Shown here: one piece after another, positions 28,747-41,207 of the stretch
How positions within the stretch are numbered: the first letter of the stretch is position 1
How the letters are laid out: each line of letters starts with the position of its first letter
NCBI GenBank assembly: GCA_015501605.1
Contig: JADNRZ010000001.1
Span: 2,480,001-2,544,000 of the forward strand
Source of the DNA: Panaeolus papilionaceus
Lineage: Eukaryota > Basidiomycota > Agaricomycetes > Agaricales
Length of the DNA stretch: 64,000 nucleotides
Reading direction: 5' to 3'
Program-made: the position numbers and the translations under genes
Notes under the pieces: model-generated
Seen by the model: the letters and a program-made list of their open reading frames with translations, nothing else
What the model was told of the DNA's origin: nothing
The model's database searches: none

Positions 28747-29859
28747 ATGCACGACCTTGACCCCCTTGATCCAAATTATGTTCAAGATGTTCTTTCAAAG
28801 CCTCCCTTTGTAACAATTCCTGGTGTCATCAACGTTAGAGATCTGGGCAACTATGCATCCACCAACACCCCGAACTATATCACGAAGCCTCATTATCTAT
28901 TGCGCTCAGCGGAGTTGTCTGGAATAACAGAAGAAGGTTTATATCTTTAAAAGCCAACATGTCAGCCAAACTGATATCTGTTCAGGAAAGCAACTTCTAA
29001 AGGATTTGGGTGTCACTACAGTGTTCGATTTGAGATCGGATACTGAAATACGAAAGTACAATAGTCCCTTGCCCCAAATCGATGGCATTCAAGTCATACA
29101 CACACCAGTCTTTCAAACAGAAGATTACAGTCCGGAGATGATGGCCAAGTAAGTACGTGAGCAGGATATTCTGGGCTCTAGTAATCCGGCTCACATGTGA
29201 TTGTTTGGTGCTTTTACAGGCGGTACCAGCTATATGCCAGTGGAAAGACCGAGGTTAGCAATTTCAAGCAACTGTCATGCGTTTCTAACGATGAATAGGC
29301 TTTCATAGAATTGTACTCTCAAATCCTGGACCATGGGGGTCGTGCATTTGGTGCCGTTTTACGCCATGTCAAAGACAAGCCGAACGAGGGGTGCGTTTTC
29401 CATTGCACCGCTGGAAAGGATAGGACTGGTATCATGGCTGCGATCTTCCTAAGGGTACCCAGAGCCAACCTCTTTTCCCATATTAAATCTCTAAAAAGTG
29501 TTTCCTAGTTGGCAGGCGTTGATGATGAAACAATCAGCCACGATTACGCTCTGACAAGAATAGGCCGAGAGCCAGCCCGCGAAATGATTATGGCCCGGTT
29601 ATCGAAAGAGCCCCTATTCGCTTCAAATAACGAGGCTGCACTTAATATGTTTACTTGCCGGTACGACATCTCTCTATTCAATAAACTGTGCTCACGAGAG
29701 GCAATTGCAGACACGAAACCATGCAAGCCTTCCTCAAGCATCTGGACGAGAAATATGGCGGCGCAGAGGGTTATATTCGAGACTACGTTGGACTTTCAGA
29801 TGAGGACGCGGCCACCATTAAGAAGAATATGACGATTCCTGGCACTCCGAAACTATAGT
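28747..29859 (+). CDS. Tyrosine-phosphatase-like protein (Y_phosphatase3 family)
   Basis: Predicted protein tyrosine or lipid phosphatase of the family related to bacterial IphP/LipA. Spliced order: MHDLDPLDPNYVQDVLSKPP, the family opener VINVRDLGNYAS with LLRSAELS, then VTTVFDLRSDTEIRKY, the P-loop HCTAGKDRTG (Cys nucleophile and Arg six residues on), then GVDDETISHDYALT and a C-terminal helix region ending IPGTPKL-stop. Five or six short introns. The open frame extends back to a TTG at 28699; the ATG at 28747 is the first methionine. No signal peptide or membrane span. About 280 aa, normal for the family. Substrate is unknown. Confidence 0.88.
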
Positions 29860-30061
29860 TCAGCACTAGATACTGTATGTCCATCCAATACATCAAAACT
29901 ATGGGTATATCAATGTGTAATATATACATCACTACTTTAGCTGTGTAAGCTGGATGCCACGGAGAAATAGCGACTATCATGACGGTCGTAAACGTTAAAG
30001 ACAACTTGGCTATCATAACATTGTGGGCAATGTCAAATAATAAAAGGAGCTTTGAAGGCTA

Positions 30062-33000
30062 CTATTTCTTCGGAAACTCTAGCGGACGTCCAATGCGTTG
30101 TCTTTGGGCGTGTGTTAAGCCGCTGGTAGTAGGATTGAGACTGGATGGCAGCGTAGGCGTAGAGGCCGTACCGATTATGCTTGTTAGCCCACTAGGGACT
30201 CTAGACTTTGGATTCAATGGCGATAAAGCTCCTGTTCTGGGAGGAGCCAGTACCGGAGGCGTCGACACCATTCCTTGCACCTCAGGAGCGCCAGTAGCCC
30301 GCCTGCGGAGTGGAGGTCTGCCGACAGGCGTCGCTCTACCCCCCTTCTCAGAATTCTCTGAGATCTTGTCCTCTTGAAACCCTAGAATGGGAGGGGTATC
30401 ACTTCCCAACGCCTGTCGCCTGGCTTTCTCATGTTTAGCTTGAACTGTGCGGAAGTGAAGCAGCAGTTCCTGCCACTTGATATCATCACGACCAATCTTG
30501 GAACGCGTGGATATTTGGTTTGGCGTTCTAGTGATCATTAGCGTGATTTGAATAGCAACAACGCGGTGCACTTACGGTTTAGGAGTAATTTGCAGGAATC
30601 CTGCTGAGTTAACGGCATTGAGACGATTCCTCAATGAAATAAAAGCAGAGCTTTGCGGTAGCAGCATCAGAATGCCATAGAGACATTTAAATAAGTATGG
30701 ATATTTGTCCGGTTCCAGTAATTGGAGACGGATATCTATCATCCATAAGTCAATGTCAGATAGTAGTTTGGTGGGTGCTTACATGTAAAAACGGGAGACT
30801 CGATAAGCTGGACCAGCTTGTCAACTTGAACCAACATGGGGACGGTGATCTCAAGGTCAGCACTAAATACTCATCAGAAGTAGTGGTAGAGTGATGAAGT
30901 TGGATCGCACAATATATGAAGGAGATTGGACGCATGTTCATATGCCTGGGCTAAGAGGCATAGTGCAAATACGGCAACAGCGTTGTGGCACCATGAACGA
31001 TAGAGAGTCGTGAAAAGGACTTGTCCATCCTGATGAAATATAGTTGTCAGAAACAAAATGCGGTAAAGAAATATCCCGCTCACTCTCGTCTCCAAATTCC
31101 TTAGACGCTTCCTGAAATCTGCAAGCTCTGGTGAAGTGATGAGGATGAGGTTAAGTTTCTGCACGATGACACTAGCAAACTCGAGGTCCTAAAATATAAA
31201 GATGAGCGATCAAGCTTTAAATTGCCTTGAAACAAAACACCTTACATCCTCCTTCTCAATAATCTCAGCAAAGGTACGGTATATCCGCTCCGTGTTGAGA
31301 TTCAAACATAATTGACGGATAATGAGGCTCCCTCGCGTCTCTAAGAGCTTACGATCGGTGCTAAAGAGTTCCAGGAGATTCACCATGAAAGCCTTAAAGT
31401 AAGTTTCTTCTGAACTCGATGAGATCTGCGCCAGTAATTGCAAGTCGTGTTTTATAACCTGAGTGGTGGTAGATGTCATCGATCAAGCGAAGGTGTAGTT
31501 CAAGCACACAATCTTACTTCTTCAGAGCTGTCAGAAAGTGTCTTTAGGAGTGCGGGAAATGTCCCGTCATCCATGGCTAGAATCTGCATGCTTTGAGCTA
31601 AACTTGTAAAATATGTGACAATATGCACACCTTCTTCGGAGCCTTCTGATGCAACATGATTAGCCACTTCAAAGCAGCGACCCTCGTTTCTTCGTATTCG
31701 CTAAGAAATTGCACCGTAAGTTCGTTGACAGTAGCTTGATAGTCAAATGGGTCAGTGTCCTCGGCTTGTAACCCATGTACAGCGCCATTAACACCCGTTT
31801 GACTTGTAAAAGAAACTGGTGAGTGTGGTCTGCTTAGGTCTGAGTTGGAAGGTTGAGGTTCAGTTGTTGAACGTCCGCTTGGTGTTCCATCAGCCAATGT
31901 ACCCAAAGAACCCTGTCGTGGATTAGGTGCAGCTGCAGTCGCAGTTGGAGTAGGCGACCTTGGAGCTTTGTTTGCAGGCAATGGTTTATCATTAGCAGCC
32001 TTCGGCGGAGTCGTATCAGACGGAGAAGGTAGTTTCTGGATGACGTTGAGGAGGAGCTTATTGGTCTTTACGGCCACTGTCTGTATCATTTGCACGTGGT
32101 GTGCAAGATTGGGCAAGATTGCTGGAATGAGGCGAGGTGTGAAGGGGACGATGACGTCTTGAGCAAAAGTCAGGAATTCCGCTAACCATCTTAAGGCTGT
32201 GGTATGCTGAATTTCGTCGTCTATCGATAAGGTAAGAATGAAAGTAGAGCCAATTACTAGGAAAACGCACGCTGCTCTGGATCTGTTTGCTGGATCAAAA
32301 TCTCGATAATAGCAGGGAAGTTGATCCGTACACCTTGTCCGGGGACCCAGACTAGATAGACATCTTGTCAGATCACAACTTAAATACAAAGCAGTCGCGT
32401 ACCTCCTGTATCGTTGGGATCTATATCGGACATATCCTCTTCATGTGGTGCATCATGCTCGTCGTTTTCCAGCATGTACAATGCTCGTTCGGCGTTCTCC
32501 AAATTGATGTCTGGTAACTTCTCTCCCTCCACTTCGGGGCGGTGTATTGAATTGACAGGGGTCTTACGTTTAGTAGCTTGCTCCAACTCCCGGGTTACAA
32601 GTGTTACATCACGAATTTCCTTCAAAAATTCTGCTAAAAGGCTCTCGGTAGCCACCCGAACATCTTCAGTTGGATCGGAGAGGTATTTGCTGCGGCGTGG
32701 GTCAGCAGCGTAGCTATCGTAGCAAGACCGACTTACAGCAATCCATCCAAGAATTCGGGGAGGAATGTTATAAGCTCCAGCTCCGGTACAGAGTCCAGAA
32801 CATTGATCCATGAAACAAGGTAGCTCCTTGTAAAGGGACTGACGACGTAAATTCTTTCGCGAAGCAATGGAATGAAGTGCGCAAGCGAAAAAGCCTTCTT
32901 GACCCCTTCGGCGTTTGGTGACTCAGGCAATTGTACAAGAACACCGTTTATGGCCGGAGGACCGAACTGGTTTCGCACTCGTGCGGTTTCAGGGTACATT

Positions 33001-33656
33001 GGAATGTAAACAGAGGCCGATTCCGCGACTATGTCCTTGAGGAGCCTATCCAGGAGCTCGGCACCGTTCTTGACTGATAGTTCTGAATCCGCTGCAAGCT
33101 TCGTGCATTCGTCAGAGTTGCAAGCGCGTAGAAGAATTATGACCATACTCACTTTACTCAGTGCATCAAAGATATCGTTAAAATACACCAGAACCTCTCC
33201 CTTCGAAACTTTTGCAATGTTGTAGAGACACTCAGCGGAGAAGTATCTGATTCTGTTTTCCGGGTCCACGAAACAATCCAGCAAGGGGCCAATAAACTTC
33301 TCCATGTATGGGGCGATATCCACTCCTAGAGCGATTGCCGTCCCAGCTAGACCAATTAATCCACCGTTCCTGATATGTAATTGGTTGGATGGGTTGCTGA
33401 ACATCTCCACCAGCTGGTCAATGATCTGACTGATACGTTTGTGTTCTCCTTGCTGATGGCATTCTCGAACCTGCCTACACTTCCGAGTCAGTAACTGCAA
33501 GTATGTCAACACTCAAGCATGCTACTCATACTTCTCCAACTCAAGAGCCGAAGCCTTGCGCTTCTCGTAGATTTTATCCACAAGCTGCTTTGCAATAGTA
33601 GAATCTAAAGCCTTTATCAGAGTATATCGCGTAAATGTTTTTATATGCTTACCCAT
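30062..33656 (-). CDS. VAC14: VAC14, scaffold of the PI(3,5)P2 kinase complex
   Basis: HEAT-repeat scaffold that holds the Fab1/PIKfyve kinase and Fig4 phosphatase at the vacuole, controlling PI(3,5)P2 and vacuole size. A one-codon-plus first exon (ATG G) splices to [24 protein letters not shown], then [60 protein letters not shown] and [20 protein letters not shown], all canonical Vac14. The Fig4/Fab1-binding C-terminal part follows with [20 protein letters not shown] Pro/Ser-rich tail ends [12 protein letters not shown] at 30062. About a dozen introns. Start at 33654-33656 gives the family N-terminus. Divergent from the M28 peptidase gene. Confidence 0.92.
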
Positions 33657-33853
33657 TCTCTACGTGAGCTTGAGTGTAGAGGGAGTGAAGCCGAGCATAT
33701 GCAATGTGGCAAAAGACAAGGTGATCAGACAAACAGACGCGTTCGGTTCGGTCACTATCACGGCTAACTCATAGTGGCTGTACAAATACAGTAGTCGATA
33801 TTACACAACAGTGTCCCTATCTCCTTCCCTCCTTCCCTCCTTCCATCTCCACC
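33657..33853. promoter_or_regulatory. Bidirectional promoter region VAC14 / M28 peptidase
   Basis: The 197 bp between divergent starts. A CT-rich tract with three CTCCTTCC-like repeats (about 33822-33844) lies immediately before the M28 ATG, a common feature near fungal transcription starts. Confidence 0.5.
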
Positions 33854-35650
33854 ATGAGTGTCTCAAATGGCTGGCTTCTGGTTTCTCCGTCAAGCTTATC
33901 AACGACCTCGACTAGTGCACTTAACTGTGCTTCCCAGAACTATTATGGGAGTTATATCGACGCGGGAAATGTTTATACCGTATTCAAGGTTGACGACAAC
34001 AGTTGCGTTCATGCCTTAACTTCGCTCAACGAAGATGTCGGATATTTCGCTCCTGCACCGCCTTCTGACACGCAGCTCGTCTGGCTTAGAAAATCGGCGA
34101 TTGATGATAGCCTAAAGAGTGACTCGGATGACCCGCTTGTCTACCTTCAGGACCTCTGGGCACCTACGTCACGCGACGGTGACCATGCTCAGGTCGTTCT
34201 GGACAGCTCATACACGACAATCAACAAGGAGTTCGATGTGCACTACGCATCTGATAATGCATTGCTCCTTTCAATGGATCCTAGTCGAGCAACACACATC
34301 GATACTCATCTGCCAGCCTTCTGGAAGTCTACCCTGCTTCCAACTACTCCAAGCTCTTATATCCCTGTTCCTCCTTCGGCTGTAGAGCCTGTCAAGCACA
34401 TTCTTGCAAACCTGAAATTCAACCCACAAGTCGCATCCGTAGTCAACAACATTTCACTTGCTCAGATCAAGAACGACATTCGTTTCCTCACTGGAGAAGA
34501 CGGCAAATCTGGAATTGTTTCTCGACATTCATTCTCTGAAGGCGCCTTGACCGCTGCAAATTGGCTCAAGGAGCGTGTGGAGGATACCGGGGCATCATGC
34601 CGCCTTGTGCCATTTTTAACTGGTTTTGCTCCCAATGTCATATGGTAATGTCATTCCTGTATCTCGACGTGAGAAGTTTACGGACCTTTATCCAGTCGCT
34701 ACGCTGCTATTCGCGATACCAACACCACCGTCCTCATCAGTGGTCATTATGACAGCCGCGGGTCCTTTGGTAGTGTTCGTGCCCCAGGAGGTGATGATGA
34801 CGGCTCAGGAACTACTGGAGTTCTATCCGTTGCGCGCACTATCGCTCGCAAAGGTGTCAAATTCCATTCGAATGTCGAATTGGCCTTCTTTGCAGGAGAA
34901 GAGCAAGGTCTTCTCGGCTCGAGAGCCTACGCCAGTAAGTCACGTAAATAGATTCTTCTGTCAGCTATCTTCTGACAAATTGCTTGTGATAGGGGAGCTG
35001 CGAAGCCGTGATGCAGACCTTCTTCTCATGATCCAAGCAGACATGACTGCATATCGCGCTCCTGGAGAACCACCACAGCTCGGTCTCCCAGACATGTGAG
35101 GATTTTTTTTGTGCTGATTATATTACTAGGATTAACTTATTCTGCATTAGTATCGGCACACCAGAAGTCACCCAGCTTGTTGCTAACATTTCTAGCATAT
35201 ATACCCCAGAGCTGAAGGTTGGGTTCACACCTGTAAGACTCGTCTGAATACCTTCATGACAATGCACACTCATCAAAGTATCCTAGGCATGCTGCAGTGA
35301 TCATCAGGTCAACATTTCGTGACTTTTCTATTCCACCTAATTATTGACTCGATTATCAGTCATTCCATGAACAAGGATTCCCCGCCACACAGGTTTTCGA
35401 GAGGGCGGGGCCAAGTAAGTGGGTTTAAAATTTCAATCCAGCAGATTGTTGACTTGAGTTGTAGTTGCCGACCCTATGTACCACAATAGCGGTGAGCCCT
35501 TTTTTAGACTCTGTATATTTTTTTGGTGGCTTATCTATGAAAATGTCAGGCGATCTCAGCAATCGGGAGAACTACGACTTCGAACAGCTGAGCTCAATCG
35601 CCAAGGTCCAATTTGCTACGCTTCTCCATGCCGCGGGCTTCGAACTCTAA
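33854..35650 (+). CDS. M28 family zinc aminopeptidase
   Basis: Predicted co-catalytic zinc exopeptidase releasing N-terminal residues. The N-terminal region (NCASQNYYGSYIDAGNVYTV) matches basidiomycete M28 proteins. The catalytic domain shows the metal ligands in order: ISGHYDSRG (His, Asp), GGDDDGSGTTGVL (Asp), FFAGEEQGLLGS (catalytic Glu-Glu), LMIQADMTAY (Asp) and MYHNSGDLSN (His). About six or seven introns; the first splits a Cys codon in NVICRYAAIRD. The start at 33854 is the only ATG in a good context and leaves 197 bp to VAC14. No signal peptide is visible at this start, although relatives are usually secreted, so either the protein is intracellular or a short 5' exon is missed. Stop at 35648-35650. 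Confidence 0.85.
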
Positions 35651-35771
35651 ACTGATACCCCTGCGATCCCTCTCCTGGAATCAATATCGTTGTTTGACTT
35701 ATGATCTAACATTAACTAAATCTGTCTTTGGATGTTGTAGAATTAACCGGGCAATTTAACGGGAACTACTC

Positions 35772-37314
35772 TTATTGGAAACCTGCGCTTTGACGAATCG
35801 AGCTGATGAGCTTATTTTCAAAATCTCCTCCAGCTTCCCACATAGAGAACCCTGCAAGACCTGTTTCCTCGATAAATTTGCCCTTCGCTGCGAAAGACTA
35901 CACATGGTTTGAGCATGATTAACAGAAGTCCAGTAAAAAGGACCTACCCTTGGGTCGTCGAATGAAACCATGATTTCCTTGACGGGGTCATATGCGTATG
36001 GCTAATCGGGTCTTGTAAGCTCTATGTTAAACTTACAAACAAAGAGGACTTACTGTCTGACTGCAGGTGTCAAAGACAAACGAAATACCTTGCTTGGGAC
36101 TACCATCAGTGTTCAAATATCCAAGCGAAATCATCCCCCAATAATTGATGTTTCCTCCTGGACCAGACGCATTCCCGCAAACATCAACACCAGCGGCGTC
36201 GTCCCATGAATCACCAACAGGAGGATCACTAGGATCGAACTTGGGGTACGGCATTAACTGTGTTGTCGAGCCCTTTGCAAAGGCATTCGCCTTACGAACC
36301 CTGAACGAGTGACCATATCCAGCCACACCAAGCACCAGCTGTGAAAGTGGGATACCTGCCTTGTTCCACTTGCTGACAGCGGAGACAGCAGAACCAGCTT
36401 GATTGGCTGATGCAGCACAAGTGTCGTTCAATGGTGCGTTTGGGCCAACGGCCGCGCTCCATGAGCCCCAAAGGTCGTAATTCATGATGGCAATCCAGTC
36501 AAGAACTTTAGAGAAACCAGAAACGTCGCTGAGAGGGCTTCCATTTGAACCGAAGAAGGGGACAGTGGCAGTGGCTGCCGACAAGAGGAGTTTGGAGCCA
36601 ACTGCGTTCTTCCTGAGTTCTTGCAAGAATAACAAGAAGTTCTGAGTGTCGGAAGGGCTGATGGCATTGCATCCAATACCCTGGTTGCCGGGGTATTCCC
36701 AGCTAAATATATGCGTTGGAAGTCAGTCACTAGTTCACCAGATATGTTGGCTCCATTTGACGCACTCAAAATCAAGACCGTCGAGATTGTATTTCTGCGC
36801 AAGCTGAGTCACTGTGTTCACGAATGTGGTTCTGTTTCGGGCAGATCCGACATTCAGCGAAAAGCCTCGGGAGCCTGTCCATCCACCGATAGACACAAGG
36901 GCTTTTACGCCCTACATACGCAGGTAATGTATCGAATCAGTCTGGGTGCATTGATGCATAAATGCAAATGTACATACGTGCTTGTGAGCCTCGGTAACGA
37001 ACTGAGAGAGAAGCTGAGGTTCCATCACATCAAGCTTACTCGCATCTGGGGTGGTTTCGCTAGTCTCGATGTCAACAAACTTCAGAATATCCGGTGTATG
37101 TGTCGATAACTCACGCAAAAGCATATGTAAGGTGTGTATACGATGACCAAGGGACTGCCGAGAGAGGAAAACCAGTCGTAGCGTGCCAACTAGCGTACCA
37201 AGCACTGGCGACTCTGTTCGAAGCACGAGTTGGCGATGCCAAAAGGTCACCTTGAAGTGTGCCCAATACACCTTGAGAGGCGACGAGCACCAGGAGAATA
37301 GTTCGGGCAAGCAT
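35772..37314 (-). CDS. Secreted GH18 chitinase
   Basis: Endo-acting chitinase for cell-wall remodelling or degradation of fungal or arthropod chitin. A signal peptide (MLARTILLVLVASQGVLG) leads into a GH18 barrel: VASAWYASWH, SYTHLTYAF, SIGGWTGSRGFS, the catalytic DGLDFEWEYP (DxxDxDxE type with the acid Glu), IAIMNYDLWG, VLGVAGYGHSF and C-terminal GLAGFSMWEAGGD. Several short introns. The C-terminus ends SIRQSAGFQ-stop at 35772-35774, with no chitin-binding module or GPI signal seen. ATG at 37312-37314 begins the signal peptide; the open frame upstream lacks a better start. Lies tail-to-tail with the M28 peptidase gene. Confidence 0.9.
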
Positions 37315-37399
37315 CGGAAAACTGCACACCGTGCAATAGGACAAAGACTAAGCAGGAAGTCCTGGAGGCTGACTTGGTCCACCAAGTTTTCATGCGTTG

Positions 37400-37407
37400 T
37401 ATTTATA
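37400..37407 (-). promoter_or_regulatory. TATA box of GH18 chitinase
   Basis: TATAAATA on the minus strand, 85 bp upstream of the chitinase ATG. The rest of 37408-37779 holds no gene and separates the chitinase from the transporter 3' end. Confidence 0.65.
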
Positions 37408-37779
37408 CTGGCATCAAAAAGAAGGGCGGTATATTTGGTGCACAAGACAAGACTTGGAGGATGACTTGAAGAAGATATGTCGGGTCGTTCGAAGAATGAT
37501 GACCACGCGTCACTCTTTGTTGCTACCCAATCGCACTTCGTCGTCCATGGATATTCCGACTGCAAAGAAGCCTCTGAAAAGGGCATCGATGACCATGCCA
37601 CACATCCTTCGCCGGTATAAATCAAAGTCGCCATGCATCACTCGAAGAGGATGAAACGCAATAATAATAGATAGACAAGAGGCGAGTGATGTTTACATGT
37701 ACACGGTAATCAGAACCCACAAAAGAGGAGCAAGAGGAGAGTTTGGGTATTTTAAGTACTCTAGAGGATCCTCAAGTAT

Positions 37780-40534
37780 TTAGGTGGCGGTGGTGATGTC
37801 AGTCTTGTCTCCCGTCTCCACGATCTTGATTTCGTGTTTAGAGGTTGATTCCTTGACGGGATTGGGAGCCTGTGTATTATGATCATGGTATCAATAAGAT
37901 GCAGACGCTGAGCACAGTGTAAAACATACCGCAAAGATTTCATCCAATTCCTCTCTGTTTTCGATATTCCAGATTAGCGCGAATTGGTAAACATCCAAGG
38001 AAAGTCACTCACAAAGTTCTTCCCTTGGTTTCAACAGCACAGAAGTAGATGACAACACACTCGAAAAGATCCCATGCAACGTATACGATGTAGTACTGTG
38101 ATGAATTAGAGAGTGTATGAAAGTACTAGATATCTTCATACCTTCCAAGTGATTTTTTCAAGGGCAATAGGTCCGGCATAAGTATTAACGAACGAAGCGC
38201 AGCTTACGGCCAGAGCGTAGCTAGCAGGCAAACAGTAAGCACAGGGACAAGCAACGCAAACGATTATCAATACGTACAAAGCCATACCCTTTGCTCTGGA
38301 TGAGAAAAGCTTGTTAGAGATGACACATTCTACAGGGTATCCAGACAGACCGAGTATTGTAAGCAAGACATTCAGCAGGATATAAAGCTTGCAAAGGGGT
38401 GTATGTAACGCTGTAGAAAAAACCAAAGAGGACTTTAAGACGGAGACATTCAGCGAACACCTTTAGTTTTGATATTGAGATGGGCTCACAGATGAAGGCC
38501 ACAGCAGCATTTGCGCCAGCAGGGTTAGCGTTTGATGCACCCCACTTCGCAGTACAGCCTGAAAGGAAAGTTAACCTGAGAATGTTGAATAACGACCATA
38601 GTGAAACCGACCTGTTACGATGGCTAGAGTCCCAGCACAAGTCAAAGTTCCCCAAAACCACATCGTTCGTCGACCGACTGCATTGTCGAAATGGTCAATG
38701 ATAGGCGTGCTTTCTCAGAGAAGATTAGGAATACCCTTATCAGTCAATGTTGTTCCAATAACAGCACCAACAGCGGATACAATGGTGTTGACGAAATTCA
38801 ACGTCAACCTTCCGTTCTGTGATTCAACACCAATAGCGCCAAACAGAATGGTCAAAAAGTAGCTGAATGCACACATGAATCAAATCGAGCATTAATATAC
38901 CTCTGAAAGGGGCTTACCCAAGACCATTTCCAGACCATTGCTTTTCGTGCTGTGATTAGCTCAATCATAGTCCTAAAAGCAAGATAGGCTTACACCAAAG
39001 AAACCCATCATCAACATCATTCCGGTTCTGTAACGTGCATTACGCGTGTTGAATAACTCTCTGTAGTCCCACCTGAGAAGTAACGTCAATACTGCAAAGC
39101 AAGTCGTACAAGAGCAGCAAGGTATAGTCATTACCAGCGTTTGTCAGAAGCGTCTAGTTTTACCGAGTCTTCATATTCTTTCCACTCAAGTTTGACGAGA
39201 GGTGCATCAGGATCATCATTTCCATGGTACCTAGCAAGAATTGCAAGCGCCTGTTCTTTCCTGCCTTGAGCAATAAGCCAACGGGGGGACTTTACACGAA
39301 CACAGTTCTGTCAGTTGAACGAAGAGACCAAATCTGAACGTACCTCTGGCAGAAGGAATGCGAATGCAGCAAGGATGGCAGCAGGTACAATTTGAATAGC
39401 CAGCGGTATCCTCCATGAGTTTGACGACTGTAATTTTCCCGTGGCGATGGTGATACCAGCTAAACAATACCACTGTTTATATGGAGATGGAACTTGTTTC
39501 AAGATTCGACTTACTGCAGAGAATGGATCCTGAATAGTAGAAGGCTAAGAAACAGCAGCGTTAAGATAACTGTTTGTAGGTAAGAGGCAGATCGAGTGTC
39601 ATACTATTATAACTGAGATGGATGCAACGCATGAGCGCGAATATGAGATTTAAATCGATCTAAAAACTCACAGTCCAGTCAAACGTCCACGCCACTTGAA
39701 GAAATCGATGTGAATATCCTACTATCAAGAGAAATGGAATGGGTATCTTACTTGTGGAGGAGACATCTCAACTACATATGCAGGTGCAGCGGTGGTTGAA
39801 ATGGCGACACCGAATCCCAGGAAGAAACGACCGCCCAGAAGATAGGCGAGGTTTTTCGCCACAGTAACCACAATAGCGCCTGATGTCCGATTGAGTTCAG
39901 AGAAACGGAGTAAACAATTGCAAAGTTCATACGCACCGATAATGATGATGACACTGCCAACGAACATACCAGTTCGCCTCCCAGCTGAATCAGCAATGGG
40001 GCCTGCAATGAAAACACCTGCAATGCTTCCGATAGAGTACTGCGACATACAATGAGAATACGATGGATAGAAAATGAGATATACTAACGATGCCAAATAT
40101 GATCGCAGTTGTACTGCCAACTCCTCCTCCTGAGTCTATACCTGAAATACCAAAGAACGAAAGATATTGCCTTTAAAACGCGTTTAAATGTATGTACGTG
40201 TGTTGACTAGACAATGGTACGTACTCCATGCCATTAACAGCGCTCATGACTGGGGTGGGTGTCAGATACCTACTGAAATGGATTAGAAGCCAACACATAT
40301 GCACATACCGGAACCATCGAAGCCATTGGACAAACTTCCCATAAAAGCCACGAGCAAAATAGCAAAAAGCTGGAGAGAGCGCTTGCTGGTGGGTTTTAGC
40401 TGAGGGCCAGTCGAAAGAGCTAAAGCGTAATCGACATTCTCGACCTTCAAGACTTTCAGGTTAGCAGTTTCCGTAACAATCTCCTCGCTAGCTTTCTCAT
40501 CCTGAAAGGATCGTTCAGGTGTATGATTCGACAT
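37780..40534 (-). CDS. MFS sugar transporter (hexose/lactose permease type)
   Basis: Twelve-span proton-linked sugar importer of the plasma membrane. The cytosolic N-terminus (MSNHTPERSFQDEKASEE) precedes LLVAFMGSLSNGFDGS; the A-loop has IADSAGRRTGMFVG; span 4-5 has GGRFFLGFGVAISTTAAPAYV; the central loop has the sugar-transporter signature PESPRWLIAQGRKEQAL; the second half has DKVGRRNSLFLG and NTRSKGMALYVLI; and the C-terminal tail carries VETKGRTLEELDEIF. It ends DKTDITTAT-stop at 37780-37782. Many short introns. Sequence style resembles the lactose/cellobiose permease branch (Lac12-like) rather than high-affinity glucose carriers, but substrate cannot be fixed by eye. Its neighbour two genes on is a signal-less GH3 glycosidase. 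Confidence 0.88.
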
Positions 40535-41207
40535 GTTGAGAGGTCAACCCAATCCAATGGCAACTCATAAAGCTTATATACTCGTGTAGATTCATGACAC
40601 ACCACGGACGCAGTTTGAAAATGGAGTTGCTGATGTTGGCATAAAGGAGTTATTGAAGTGGTCCATGTGATGGGGCTATGGAGATGGATTCTTCAGGGGC
40701 AGGTGTCTATGTGCTCAAAGCCAAGATCATCGTTAAGCAGGTAGACGCTGTATCAGCGCGAAATTTGTGTGCAGGAGATGTTTAAAGGACGGCCAATCTC
40801 TGATATTGTTGAGTAAGTGTATTAATGTATCTGCATTATGTGTTTGTGTTAGATTCAATTTTCAGTACGAATGAACACACTAGAGTGAAGAGGTCAACTC
40901 TGTATTTGGATCGCGAAACGAAGACCGGATGCTTTGCTACGAATTATTATAATTCAGCATCAAACGGAACTTTTTTGGTTACCTGATTCACACTTGCAGG
41001 GAAGAACGACGGAAGATAAGATGTCAATTTTGAGCACAAGACTCGGAAAAGCAGAGAAGTAAATTATTGCGACTGTCAAGAGAAGAAAGACAACAAGCTC
41101 AAGAGCCTGAGAGCCCGAAACTGAGTCGTGGGAACCCTTACTGGTACCAGAATGGAAAGTTGTGCGACCCAATAAGCTGATCGACTTTTTATTACAATCT
41201 CCCAACG
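40535..41207. promoter_or_regulatory. Divergent upstream region of MFS transporter and SET gene
   Basis: 673 bp between divergent starts. Minus-strand open frames here have no ATG of their own and no family match. Expected to hold both promoters. Confidence 0.4.
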
